From: Dactylellina haptotyla
Taxonomy: Eukaryota; Ascomycota; Orbiliomycetes; Orbiliales; Orbiliaceae
Reading direction: 5' to 3'
DNA: 64,000 nt
NCBI GenBank assembly: GCA_031310005.1
Contig: CM062384.1
Location: 806,001-870,000, forward strand
The notes beneath the pieces are model-generated. The model was not told where the DNA came from. It made no database searches and saw nothing but the letters and a program-made list of their open reading frames with translations. Shown piece by piece: positions 11,508-23,603 of the stretch; within the stretch, counting starts at the first letter, position 1, and every line of letters begins with the position of its first letter. Both the position numbers and the translations under genes were made by a program.

Positions 11508-11936
11508 CTATGGAACACCTACTGCCCAGTCACAAGTGGCACCCCAAATGGCACCTGTTGGGTTGCTTGCGTCCCAAGCGGCGTCCAGGACGCACTGCCC
11601 GTTGTAGACTTTTATAGTGAATGATGCGTGTCCACCTAGGCTTGTATTACCCTCGTCATAATCGAACTTCCAGTCGTATACATCGTGGCAATGACCTCTA
11701 AGATTGTCGAGGTAACCACGACCATAGTCATCGTCCCAATCGCCCCAAGTATCGATTTTGTAAGTGCGCCAGCTACCAAGTCTTGAGGTTTCCACACATT
11801 TGAGCCAGTTGCCACCGCGCTTCTCAATTTCAGTCTTTTTGACTTCCACGGCAGCGGCGGCGTCAGCTTCGGCGGTAGGAATCGCCTTTAAGGCGGTAGC
11901 CAGCAGACTGGCGATGGCAAGGAAGGAAAGGTGCAT
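11508..11936 (-). CDS. Small secreted protein, function unknown
   Basis: A 142-residue protein with a clear signal peptide (MHLSFLAIASLLATALKA), a short propeptide ending in a Kex2-like KR before GGNW (about residue 40), and a mature domain of about 100 residues. The mature part has four cysteines, which could make two disulphides, and many Trp, Asp and Tyr residues (WGDWDDDYGRGY). There are no introns. I chose the ATG at 11934-11936 because it starts the signal peptide; an in-frame ATG 13 codons upstream (11975) would put hydrophilic residues in front of it. I do not recognise the family. Size, signal, Kex2 site and even cysteine number fit fungal secreted effector-like or antimicrobial proteins, but that is only a class resemblance. 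Confidence 0.75.
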   Translation of the reverse strand: MHLSFLAIASLLATALKAIPTAEADAAAAVEVKKTEIEKRGGNWLKCVETSRLGSWRTYKIDTWGDWDDDYGRGYLDNLRGHCHDVYDWKFDYDEGNTSLGGHASFTIKVYNGQCVLDAAWDASNPTGAIWGATCDWAVGVP

Positions 11937-11975
11937 ATTGGCTATGATGTTAAAGGGGTTATGGTTTGTCAGCAT

Positions 11976-14057
11976 AATTTTAGGTGATAATAAATTCGAT
12001 CAAATAAAGGATGCAACTTTTTGGATATATTTTACCTTTGGAAGTTTGACTTGAATAAGCTCTGCTTGGAGGTTTTCCTTCTTTCGTTTCTCGAATGACT
12101 CGGCTACTACTGTGATGTATAATCAACTTTTGAAGTTGAAGAAAAGGCTCGAGGCGGGTGTCTTTTTATAATCGAGGAGTATGGTATAAGGCCGCAGGGC
12201 GGGTTAAAAGGAGACTCTGAGTTCCCAATAAACCTCGTTAGGATTGAATTCTCGTATTTCCTGAATCATGATGCTGAAAATTCCGTCGCAACGGCCCGGT
12301 GTGCCATATACCTTGTGATGTCCATTCATGTTCATGATAGGAGATGGCTTAGATTAGAATTAGGTAACAATGAGCTCCAGTTCGCTCTTGGTTTCCTTTC
12401 GGTCCAAAGGCGCAGCTTACAGCGCCATGATTCGTTCGCATTGGGCGAAGGCCTGTTTCCCCTTTGGGAATTCCCTACCGATTGGGACTTCACAGAACCC
12501 TGTATTGGTTTATTTCGCGATGGATTACAGGTACCCTCCTTGTCGATTTACAACAGGAAAAATTGAAGTAATGGTTCAGTAATCAGCGTGAAACTTCGAT
12601 ATAAAACCAACCGAATCTTCTGGTTTACGTGACACATTTATATATTGATCGCCAATATTAAAAAATAATAATAATAACTTTTAAAATATTTTGGCTGGTG
12701 TGCATTGCTCCAGCAGGGATGCATGTCAACACATGGTAGTTGTAGTGTGTGGGGTATGATCACCATCGACTGTTAAATTAACAGAGTGCTCATGAGCTGG
12801 CAAAAAATATTTTGACCCTTCATTCTAACTTTTCTTGATCAATAATCTGCGAATGATTACGACTAAATTTCCTTTCAGATTTATGTAAATCTACTGTTTT
12901 CACGTGTAAATATGTTGTGGATTGCTTTGCGCACAAGTATGGGCTGAGTTCTTGATTTCCGAACGGGTATACGTATATACGCGGTATATCATTAATATTG
13001 CGATCCGTAAGCTCTGCCGGTTGTCCGACGGTCGGAGCATTTCTAAAGCTTATAAGGCGAATTAATCATCAATTCGGATTGAACGGATTAGTAAACTATA
13101 ATACTATAATATGGCCGATTAATGGCCTAATATAAACAGGGTCTACCAAGAAGTCGCAGTATGACTTTGTTCGTCCCGGATCTGTAGATGTACTAGGTCG
13201 GTCTTCGCGCTCCTTCAAGTCATATGGCGCAGAAGTATTTTCAATTCGAATATTTCAACCTTTAAATTTAACTATATCCCCAAAATCTACAATGCTCATT
13301 GTATTAGTCGATGTCTCGGTTTATCAATTGGTAGATGTAGTGCTATATTCTCGTCAAAGGAGCGCAGACTAGCTTGGGTGCCTTTAACGAGATATCATAT
13401 TGATAGTAGAGCGGCATCTAGACCCTCGCTCCCACAACCACTCCATGTCTTATAGTACTATATTCGCTGCTTAGCCCAAAGCCAAACAACGTCTTAATTT
13501 AGCTTTAGTCCGTAAGTGCCAGTTCACGTTTCTTGGAGATGTTGCCCCGCAACACACCAAATGCAGGCGGCGGAACCTGGTTGAAATATGAACACAATTG
13601 GTTAACCAGGGTCATAGGCGAACCAATACTTTTAGCGCTTTACCGCTCAACCACAGCAATGCAGTAGGAAATCCAAGAAAGACGTCGGACCCTTAACTTT
13701 ACTAATGGTTTAACACGTTCATGGTTTCATCCAAGGCATAATTCAGGGAGGCAGTGCGCCCGAAATGCAAACGAAAATGTAGGCCGCAGAGACTCTTCTG
13801 CGTAAGGAGCATTGGCGCAAAGACGGTCTTAAGAAAGTTAATATACCAGTATAGGGAAGCCTGAAATCAGGCTCTTTCTACTTTTCAGTGATTTAAAACT
13901 ACGATCTACTAGTGCCTATATGCACTAATTTTCACTGACTCTACATTCTTATATTTTGTTTTCTAGCCTTTCAGATAGTCTTTAGTGTTCCTAGCGGTTA
14001 GCGGTCTCAGCCATCTCTTTCGTTTTTGAGAGCATCGTTAGAGTATTTCTGGTTTAG
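11976..14057. other. Intergenic, no gene seen
   Basis: AT-rich DNA between the secreted protein and the ankyrin relic. It should hold the promoter of the minus-strand secreted protein (near 11940-12200). Two overlapping open frames around 12315-12582 have no recognisable features. Confidence 0.5.
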
Positions 14058-16194
14058 AAGGGCTCGGAGTTGGAGCAAACGTCGTCGGTGTCGTCGTCTT
14101 TGGTTTTCAAGCTGCGAAATTTATAGGCGAAACGGTTTCAAGATATGATGATTCCGAGGATGATCACGCCAGGCTCCTGGGCATCATACAAAACGTTACC
14201 CGAGTTCTTACAGACGTCAATGAAATATTTCGACCTAATAACGACAGAATAAAGTACTCACGACTTTATCAAACCGCGAAAAGATGTGAAGATGACTTGG
14301 TCAAATTTAGTACCAAATTGGAAGCATGGGTGGAACCCGGGAAACCGTCAAAGTTGAAGACCTGGGGTAAATTCAAGAGAGCTTTACTGGACAATAACTC
14401 CAAGAAATTCGAGACCGAACTGCAAACCCACTACAATCTTATAACAATCAACTTGTATATGCTTCAAATGTAAGACTCCCCTAATATCCCGCTCTACATA
14501 CGTGTTGTTTAGGGTCTGCAAGGCCTAGGGCGAGATCCGCCATTTCAGTGCTGGGGAGAAATTAAACTTTTTGTTGTTAAACTACTTAGCAAGAACCGGA
14601 AAAATCAAGTTGAGACGGCAAAGGCGATTAATTCAGGAATTGACAAAATATCAACCTCGCTTTCGGGAGTTTCGAGTATTCAGCAACAGACCATAGCCCG
14701 GATCGACGACGTTGGAAAATTAGTCAATAAACAGATACAACTCAACTCGACAGCCGTTCAGGGCCTAAACGCGTCAATAACATCCGGTTTTGACTGCGAT
14801 AAATGGGGAAGAAATCTCCTAATGGTACGCTATGGTGTTTTCCTTTTGAATAAAGAGTTCGAATCGAGGACTTGATGACTTTAGCGACTAATTATCTATA
14901 TTTAGTGCGCCTTAATGCCGCCACGGATAGGATTCCTAGATGATATAGACTACAGTTACAAGGAGATTCAACCTCTTGCAAGAAATCGACTTGAAATATC
15001 AGAATTTCTGATAGCTAACGGCGCCGATGTTAATCACGTGGACGATGGTACCGATATCTCACAAATTGGAAGCATAATTTGGGAAATTTTTGATTACTTA
15101 CTAGTATTAGGAAACCGAGATTTATTCCCATCCACTCGAGTGGAGGGAAACGCCGATGGTCTAAAAACGCTGATAGAACATGGCGCGAGCCTTTTTATTC
15201 GACCAGAAAATTTTGTGCAATATACGGAAGATAATAACCGGGTAAGTTGAGATATTTATCATTTCATCGTTGATTCATATTTTGACCGTGTTTGGATATC
15301 GATATTTAAAATTTTGGGAAAATCTACGTTTACTCTTGGACAAAGTTACTGAATATTTCGATATCAATGATTCTGGACACCCACAAGGGTTGCCTTTGCT
15401 CCATTTATTTGTCTGGTCCTACGCCGTGGGGGAGGTATGGAACGCTTACTCCAATGATTTAAAAACCGACAGGGATATAGATGACCATGAATTGCATTTC
15501 CGGAAAGATCTTTCTGACATTGAACGAATTGTAAATATGTTGGTTGCAAGCGGTGCGGATCCCTTGTCAAAATGCCTGGAAGGTGAGACTTGCCTCCACC
15601 TTGCGATAAATGCCGTCGTATCTCCGGATGCCAAACCTTTCTTGCCTGGATTGGCCAAATTGAGAGACCTTCTTCTATTTCTAATTGGGGATATTGGCTG
15701 CGATATACGCGCCAAGACGAATACCGGCATCTCAGTTTCAGACCTGGCGATTTCTCGAAAAGATCCTGGTGGGAGTTGTATTTGGCCTGCTTGGGTTGAA
15801 GTATTACTAAGGCTTGGCTATGATCCTCTCGAGGTAGCAGCCGATGGCATCTGCTTTGGACAAGTTGAATATTTGCTAAAATCTGCCCGTAAGTTTACTT
15901 TTTATTTGGCAAATACCCGATCGAGTCATCCTCCGTAGGTTCGCTAATGTTTCATTGTGTTTTCCTATTCTAGCCTCGAGCTATTGTCCTTGTGGGCTGT
16001 GTGAAAAATTCCCCGAACTTCCCATCCTTACTGAGGATCTACAGGAAGGAGTTATCCAAGCTTCATATGAGATCGAAGTCTGCCTTAAGAATAGTACTTC
16101 TTTAATGACTCGGGACCAGGGGAAAAGGGATTTAATGGATGCTTTGACCTTCTTTGAGAGTCTGAATGTTGCTTCTGATACGGTGATACAGTAG
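14058..16194 (+). pseudogene. Broken ankyrin-repeat gene with HeLo/SesA-like N-terminal region
   Basis: Coding segments: 14058-14469, 14513-14824, 14906-15241, about 15249-15888 and 15974-16194. The first encodes a helical region (VGVVVFGFQAAKFIGE onward) like the N-terminal domains of fungal NLR-type and ankyrin proteins; the later ones carry ankyrin repeats (FLIANGADVNHVDDG, LIEHGASLF, MLVASGADPL followed by GETCLHLAI). Splices at 14825-14905 and 15889-15973 are clean and in frame. Three defects: no ATG in frame at the 5' end (a TAG lies just upstream unless a tiny exon is missed); segments 1 and 2 cannot be joined in frame by any GT-AG pair I can find; and the donor at 15242 (GTAAGT) has no matching acceptor, so segment 4 is out of frame. 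Long intact stretches suggest recent loss. An assembly error or unusual splicing is the alternative. Confidence 0.55.
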
Positions 16195-16869
16195 GAGTTG
16201 GGAGTATTAAGAACACAGGCTATTAGATTATATTATTTATAGAGAACTTCTGGGTACAAGACAACATTGTAATCTAGGTAGAGACGTCGAAGCTCCGAAA
16301 ATTTAAATGGTTAACTGGTCATGATCACCTTTTAGCCTTCATGCTTCTGACATGGTTTAGTTGAGATTTTGGATGACTAGACCGGTATTGAAAACTAGGA
16401 AGACGTAATCAATTTGCTGGCCATTAAATTAAGGACAAATAAAACTGTCTATATATTTAGAGAATCGCTGACTTCAATACTAGTTTAGGTCGAGCCGCTA
16501 ACCAAAAGAAGAGTGCTAGCTGGCCTCATTTGGTGTTGTGTGTGACATTTTGGGCTGCGCCACGGGAAAGCGTGGCTTACCGAGGGGTGTTGTGGCGCAT
16601 GATGTTAGGAGGACAAGTCTCAACTTCCAGCATGGTCACTGGTAACTGTAGCACTAAGCTCACTCGTATGCCATTGGGAAGTCGGCCACAACTTCTACCA
16701 ATTCCACGTTACCATTCGCCAGCATCTTTCCCCTTCTTGTTACCTCGATAACCCTTTGCTTATCTATTAAATCACAGACTATCCCGCTGCAATTCTCCTC
16801 TGCCGCCGAGGACGTCATCCGAGCTTAACTCAGTCGAACGTGTTGGGCAACCGGTAAAATATATCCCAC
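16195..16869. other. Intergenic: SEC31 promoter region
   Basis: About 0.67 kb between the ankyrin relic and the SEC31 start. The last 150 bases before the ATG are pyrimidine-rich, as is usual for fungal 5' leaders. I see no other gene. Confidence 0.5.
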
Positions 16870-19800
16870 ATGGTGAATCTGCGAATCCCTCGGACGGCGA
16901 CTTTCGCCTGGTCGGAATCGTCATCACACCCATTAATCGCCACTGGTACCGTTGCTGGGGCCGTCGATGCAGATTTCTCGAACACTACCCACTTGGAGGT
17001 TTGGGATCTTGACTTGGATAGCGGTGTCAGCGAAGCCTCGGAACTTACACCTAAAACCTCTATCAATACCGATGCAAGGTATCACATATTCATATCCCGT
17101 GTTTATCACATTTAAGCTAACTTGGGAATGTCTTAGATTCTATGATATCGCCTGGGGCAACAGAGGGATCATTGCAGGTGGTCTTGAAAATGGGTCGCTC
17201 GATCTTTGGAAAGCAGATGACTTGCTTAACGGGCAAACGTTAGTAATGCCGTTCACGCGGTCTATGGTCCTGACTAATTGAAAGTAATGTTTTCTAGTGG
17301 GACCTTGGAATCGCTATCGAAACATACCGGATCTATAAAGGCGCTTCAATTCAACCCATTTAAAGACGAGCTACTCCTTACCGCTGGTGTAGGAGGCGAG
17401 GTAATTGGTTCCATAAAATACTGTCAATTTTAACTGCTAACTTGCCGTGTAAGATTTATGTATGGGACCTCAACAATACTGCCAATCCGTTCCTTCTTGG
17501 TACACGGGCCCAAAGAGCCGATGATTTCTCCTCGGTCGACTGGAATAAGAAGATACCTCACATCTTGCTTTCTGGTGGTAAAAATGGCTTAGTCACCGTT
17601 TGGGATGTCAAGCAAAAGAAGGAATCTCTTACATTAAGCCATTTGGGTAGAAAGGAAGTTAGCGCGGTAGCATGGCATCCTGAAAATGTGCGTTTATCTA
17701 CTCCCATGTCTATTTATAGCAATACTAACATTGTCGAAGGCAACGAAACTTCTCACAGCATTACCCGACGACTCTAATCCTGTTATCATGGTGTGGGATC
17801 TCCGCAATGCCAATGCCCCGGAAAAGGTAACCTATCCGCGAATCTTTGTACTTTCGGTTGGCTGACTCAAGGTAGATCTTGACTGGCCATGAACAAGGCG
17901 TTCTGTCGCTCGACTGGTGCAAACACGACCCCGATATTCTCCTTTCTTCTGGAAAAGATAACCGAACGATATGCTGGAATCCAAATTCGGGTGAAATGTT
18001 GGGTGAATTCCCAATTGGAACCAACTGGATGTTCCAGACCCGATTGAGTCCCAAGAATCCAAACCTCATGGCATCAGCTTCTTTTGATGGAAAGATCAGC
18101 ATCCAATCTCTACAGAATAAAGGACAGCCAGCGAAAGGAGATTCCACTTCTGGTGCACTGGATGGAGAAGACTTTTTCAACCAAGCTAGCTTCGACCCCC
18201 AAGGACCTTCATTTTCTTTGAAGCAGGCTCCAAGGTGGTACAAGCGTCCAGTCGGTGCATCTTTCGGTTTTGGTGGAAAGCTGGTTAGTTTCGGGACACC
18301 GGCAGGGCAACAAAAATCCACACTCAATATTACAACGCTCGCGGTTGAATCGGATGTACGCACTGCTACAGATGCATTCGAAAATGCCTTGAAAGGTGGA
18401 AACTTCGTAACGCTTTGTGAGCAAAGGATTGAAGAGCTTTCCGCAGAGAACGAAAAGGTTGAATGGACGATTTTGAAAACTTTGTTCGATTCGTCGCCAA
18501 AGAAAAAGCTCATTGAGTTTTTGGGGTTCAATACCGAAACCCTGGCGGAGGGTTCAAAAGACGAAGCCTCAAAGGATGGCAAGGCCGGTGATGCGCAAGT
18601 AAATGGCGCCTCAAGCCAAGAGCGACGTCTATCTGCCATCTTCGGAGGAGAAGAAGATGATGAATTTTTAACGGAATTGGCCTCAGGCAAAGGAGCCCAG
18701 ACAAGCAACCCTTTCAATATCTTCTCTGGAGGTGAATCCGATATCGACAAAAGTATCACAAGAGCCCTCATTCTTGGCGATTTCGAACGCGCAGTTGACA
18801 TATGTATCAAAGAGGATCGACTCTCAGATGCTTTCATGTTGGCTGTAGCGGGTGGCGAAAAATCGTTGAAAAGGGTTCAGAAGGCTTACTTCGCCAAGCA
18901 AACAGATGCGCCGAACTATTTACGACTTCTCTCATCTGTTGTGGGAAAAAATCTTTGGGATATTATTCACAACGCTGATCTTGCTGATTGGAAGGAAGTG
19001 CTCTGCACAATTTGCACTTTCGCGGAAGACAAGGAATTTGCAGAGCTTTGCGAGGCACTAGGGGAACGACTCGAAGAGGATCAAAAATCAAATAGCGAAA
19101 TCCAAAAACGCCAGGATGCAGCAACTTGTTACCTCTCAAGCTCCCGACTTAATAAAGTTATCGGAATTTGGATCCAAGAATACAAAGAATATGAGGCTGC
19201 TGCTTTGGCGAGCCCACCGGAGGGGTCGACTTCTTTCAGCATTCATGTTACGTCGATGCAACAATTGATAGAGAAGGTTACCGTGTTTAGAGAAGCAACA
19301 AAGTTTGTGGATCCAAGCATGGGTGCGACTTCAGACTGGAAGCTTGCTCCTCTCTACGACATATATTGCGAATATGCGGATGTTTTGGCAACCCAGGGTC
19401 AACTCGATATCGCCGCCAAATACCTAAACTTGGTGCCGGCAAAATACCAACCTGCAGAGATAGCGCGGAACCGTGTCAAGATTGCATCTGGTCAGGTTGC
19501 AACAAAGAAGCTGGCGAATACACGAAATATACCCGCAGCAATCAGAAGTACTACGAGGTCACCTTTCCCGAATCAAACTGCACAAGCAGCCCAGCCCGCA
19601 GCGAATCCATTCGCCAGCCAGCCAGTAATGGCCCCAACAATCGCTCCACAACCGCAATCTCAGCTACAACGTTCATATACTCCGACCCAGCAGACGCAAA
19701 CTTCGAGCAGGTACACTCCGGCCGCACCAACGAACACTGCGCCAAGCTACCAACCTCATAGTAGTGTGGCACCTGGGACTGTCCCACCATATGGTGGCTT

Positions 19801-21002
19801 TAATCCGAGTGCACCACCAACAAACATTAGGCCCCCATCCACAGGCACTCCCGTTCAGTCTTATATGACCGCCTCTCAAGGCAGCACTATAGGCTCATGG
19901 AATGATACTCTGGACGTGATTGATGCTCCTCGAAGGAGGACACCAGCACCTTCTGCTGGCCCTATAACTCTGCCGTTCCCCGGTCAAGCAGCAGCTAGCC
20001 CGTCTCCGCCTCCGTTAGGTAGACCTCAAGTGAATGCAATTCAGCCTCCCCCTAAAGCGGGACAATCATTTGGGGGTATTCCACAGGCGGGACCCGGTCC
20101 TCAATATGAAATCCCAGGAAATAGAGCCCAGAGCCCTTATGTTCCCCTATCGCCTCAACAAGTGCAACCTGGACCCGGCTCCATCCCAAACCGCATAAAT
20201 GCGGTGTACGCACCCCCACCCACCGTATCCGCTGGACCACCAAGCAGCCGTTACACCCCTTCAGTGCCGGCCCAAAACACACCCTCTGCAATGCCACCAG
20301 GTGGTCCTGGAAGAGGAATGGTACCACCTCCTACGGCAAATTCTTATACCGCTCCACCGCCTGTACAATCGATGTATGGTCAACCACCGTCTACACAACA
20401 GATGTACACTTCACCACCTCCCCCACAAGGGCCTCCCATGGCTGGGCCACCACCAATGGGCCCCCCCAGAGGATCTAGTGCAGCTGGATCTAGACCAGGA
20501 AGCACCGCTCCACCACCACCACCGAAAGCTGCTACCCCTAAACCAAAGCACCGTATGTAGAACGCTATTCAAATTTGCAAATTTTGCATTTACTAACAGA
20601 AATATAGCCAAGGGAGATCGGTCTCACATTCCCCAACACTCGCACCTCCTCTTTGAAATTTTGAGTGAGGAGATGGAAAGAGTTACAGCTGGCGCACCGG
20701 TATGTACAAATTTTATAGCACTATTTTGGGGCCTCGCTAATGATTTTAAACTATAGGCCGAGTACAAAGCTCAAGTAAGCCAACTTGGCAAGCGCTTGGA
20801 TACATTCTTCGATCATCTTAACAACGACGATTTGCTTTCTCAAGACCAAATTGGCAAATTGACGGATGTTTTCTCCAACGTCAGAGCTGGAAACTTCGAC
20901 TCGGCCACGAATGCATATGCAGAGGTGCAACCAGAGCTCGGAAGCTTCGGCGCAGTGCACAAGAAGTTGATCCAACTAAGCCAGTTTACCAGATCAGCGT
21001 AA
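16870..21002 (+). CDS. SEC31: COPII coat outer-cage subunit Sec31
   Basis: Sec31 pairs with Sec13 to form the outer cage of ER-to-Golgi vesicles and stimulates Sar1 GTP hydrolysis through Sec23. Eight exons: 16870-17078, 17137-17238, 17298-17400, 17454-17687, 17740-17826, 17876-20552, 20608-20699, 20757-21002; the total is exactly 1250 codons (1249 residues). Residues 1-340 form WD40 repeats ([61 protein letters not shown]). An alpha-solenoid follows to about 790, then a Pro/Gln/Gly-rich unstructured region to about 1137 (the Sec23-binding part in homologues), and a helical C-terminal domain. Length matches fungal Sec31. The small 5' exons and one giant exon are typical. An open antisense frame at 17761-18837 is a shadow. 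Confidence 0.97.
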
Positions 21003-21556
21003 GAGGGAAATAAGCAAGGTGGTTGTTTTTGACGTTTCAGCCTAACAAAAATTCTTGAGCATCGCATAATAAGCGGTAAGGTTACTGTTACTTGAAGACG
21101 TTTTTGAGATTCATATTATTTTTGTATACGAGCTTGCTTTTTGCGACGAATTAAAAAGGTCGTTTGTTTCTTGATTCTTAAAGACCATCAATTGTAAATC
21201 TTTGGTATCAGATGATACGTTTTCCAGAGCTGCGTCGTGATCAGTCTCGTACCTAGATTGAGACGTGATATGATTTTTGCAAGGTGAGGAGACGCAACAC
21301 AAATACTCCAGTGAGAGTGTCGTCATATTGGTCACCATGATGGGTGGCGATTTAATGCGCTTACCCGCGAGTATACCACTATAAAAGGAAAACATTTCGC
21401 CTCCTTCGTAGAATACGTCAATTACTTTATTCTCCACTGTTATATAGTACATAATTTATGACCTTACGCAGTACTGTTTAGTGAATATACCTTGTATCAT
21501 AACTTTTCTTTGTTACCTGTCCTACAAACCCTCCAAACACTTCGAAATTTCACGAC
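21003..21556. other. Intergenic
   Basis: SEC31 3' region followed by the short promoter of the next small gene. Open frames here show no features. Confidence 0.5.
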
Positions 21557-21900
21557 ATGTCGAGTAATAATACCACTTCTCAAATTAAACAAACGCCACC
21601 GGAACCACCAGCAGCTGATAAGTTGATGGACATCTGCCCGGGCGGAGATGCGCCTCAATACCCGCCCCATGGAAGTATTGATACAGAGCGACCTGATCCT
21701 GAGAAGGGACAATTGGGTGAGTGTTTTTATTCGCACATGGCCACAGTAGCGGCCATGCTCTGATAACGGTTCAACAAAATGAATCTCACGATAAATCTAA
21801 CGAATCCTGCATAGGAGGCGCTTCACGAGAGGTCCAAAGTTCTGTTTCCACGGTTTCGTCAGAGCGTACCTCTGATGGCAAAGCCAAACAGGAGAAATGA
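21557..21900 (+). CDS. Small hydrophilic protein, function unknown
   Basis: Two exons, 21557-21716 and 21815-21900, joined through a 98-nt GT-AG intron (GTGAGT donor) in phase 1, give an 81-residue protein. It is rich in Pro, Ser, Lys and Asp/Glu, begins MSSNNTTSQIKQTPPEPP and ends ERTSDGKAKQEK. It has no signal peptide, membrane segment or cysteine pattern, and I do not recognise it. Support comes from the clean splice that extends the frame, and from the compact position between SEC31 and a gene-poor stretch. It could be an orphan gene specific to this lineage. Confidence 0.5.
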
Positions 21901-23284
21901 GGCACGATATTTACCTAGCCGTTCATAAAAATAACGACCAATTATTTCGAGCATCTCGTGTCCGTGAGATTGGTGGAGTTTGCATGTATACAACATGTTT
22001 GCTTTGAATTTCGTAGCTGAAAATTTCTAGCCTCGAGGGAAAAGAGTTGATGTCCCTAGGATTTACCCTGTGGCGCCAACCGAAGAGTTCAAACTCGGAG
22101 AATATTATGTTTCTGCCTTTTATCGCAAAATACTTGCCAATCCTGAGGTTCTGTGTAAGATTAAGGGTATCTGTAGGATACATGAAATCAGATGTGTGTA
22201 TATCGAACTAATTTCTCGTGCCAACGGCATCTCTCCAGTCTTCTCCTTACTGCTAAGATCTTATCGATCGATCTCCGAATCGGATAGCCATCAGTTTGAT
22301 ATTTGTTTTAAGAGAATTCACCGCATTCCACGGTATCCGCCCGGGTTGGTTCAAATATCCAGTGTGCTAGAATTCCTTATTCTGCATTTATGAATATATT
22401 TTCCAAACTCATACTGGGCCACACTCCCTATCAGACATGCACTGGATTGAACCACAGCATCTCAGAGTCTAATATCATATTTTCCATGAGGCGCACCAAC
22501 ACCTATGACGACCATAAGACCAATTCGAATATTGGAGAAGCTGTGCGGCATATCAGGAGGAGCAACCGCGGCCGACGGTCTGCCATATTTACGATCAGAC
22601 ACAGCTGCAATAACGATCTTATGATCCTCATTCATACCTAACTTGTAGCAAGGATTGTCTTTCTTAAAAAGGTTGCGCTGGGGTGCGCGTTTCGTCTAAG
22701 AAAATGAGGCTGCGACAGGTATATGTTCGGTACTAAGTGTGCATATCTACCTCACAGTATACATCCGAGTAGCGACATCTTGATCTAGCAAGACAACCGA
22801 TATTAGTGCTTCGTACAAATAATATTAGAGGCTTAAATTTTCGGCATCTCGGCACAGGATTAAAACCTGGGGCCATCACTTCTTAAATTCTTAAGTTCAG
22901 AGGGAAAGAGAGGCGCGCGGCTAAAGGCACATTGCACTAGCCACCACAATTTAAATTGGAAATGGGTCTTTTGTGGTGCACAGCAAGTAATTTCTCTCAT
23001 GCATATTTTTCAGCCTCCTCCGGCAAGAAAACCCGGGCAGGAGCGAGAAATCCGAAACTCCTTGGGTTCTGACAAACGCTGGATTGACCTCCCATGGATG
23101 ATAGACACATAAGTTCCTGTGAGTCGTATACTCTACACTGACGTTGCGCAAATGCTTGCACCTAAATAGGGAAAATTGGACGTATTTTATACTGTAATAA
23201 TGAATGCAGCTAAGAAGTGAATAAAAGGTATCGTATTTGCAAATCGTGGATACACTCCTGAACAATCTAGAGGGAACAAGCAGT
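21901..23284. other. Intergenic, no gene seen
   Basis: About 1.4 kb. An open frame at 22070-22393 begins without a convincing ATG and shows no domain. Another at 22951-23322 on the minus strand overlaps the relic described next in a different frame. Nothing else is recognisable. Confidence 0.45.
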
Positions 23285-23490
23285 TTACTTCCCGAGAGCA
23301 ACTTCGTGCTGCTCAGGGTCAAGGCCGTCCTGTGTTGTGTACCACTCAGCGACGGTGTTTTCGGGTTGTGTTGGGACTTTATAATACCGCACCTTTCCTG
23401 ATTCGTCAGTCCACTTATGCAACGCCAGCTCGAGCTTAGATATCAAGCGCAAAGCTCATGCAAGCTCTTCGTTGACATATGCGCGCTGAA
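23285..23490 (-). pseudogene. C-terminal relic of an unidentified protein gene
   Basis: Reading leftward, an apparently protein-like frame runs RFLVFQRAYVNEELA, then a TGA, then ALRLISKLELALHKWTDESG and on to a natural-looking C-terminus (EQHEVALGK, stop at 23285-23287). The upstream part falls in another frame. The composition looks coding (few rare residues, helix-like LISKLELALHKW) and the internal stop plus frame change suggest a decayed gene. I do not recognise the family. It is divergent from ATE1 and about 110 bp away from it. Confidence 0.3.
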
Positions 23491-23603
23491 ATACTAGGAA
23501 CCGATCCGGAAACCTGTCGTTTGGGCTAGCGCCTTCGTTCCCTTCTCATCTTAACCTCCTTCGCCGTCTACAGTCTTTGGGAGCGGTCCCTTCCATCCCC
23601 ACC

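Noticed and set aside
17761-18837. 358-codon open frame on the minus strand
   Set aside because: It lies wholly opposite SEC31 exons 5 and 6, which have clear domain support. It is a shadow frame.
22070-22393. 107-codon plus-strand frame
   Set aside because: No ATG at its start, no domain, and no neighbouring exon.
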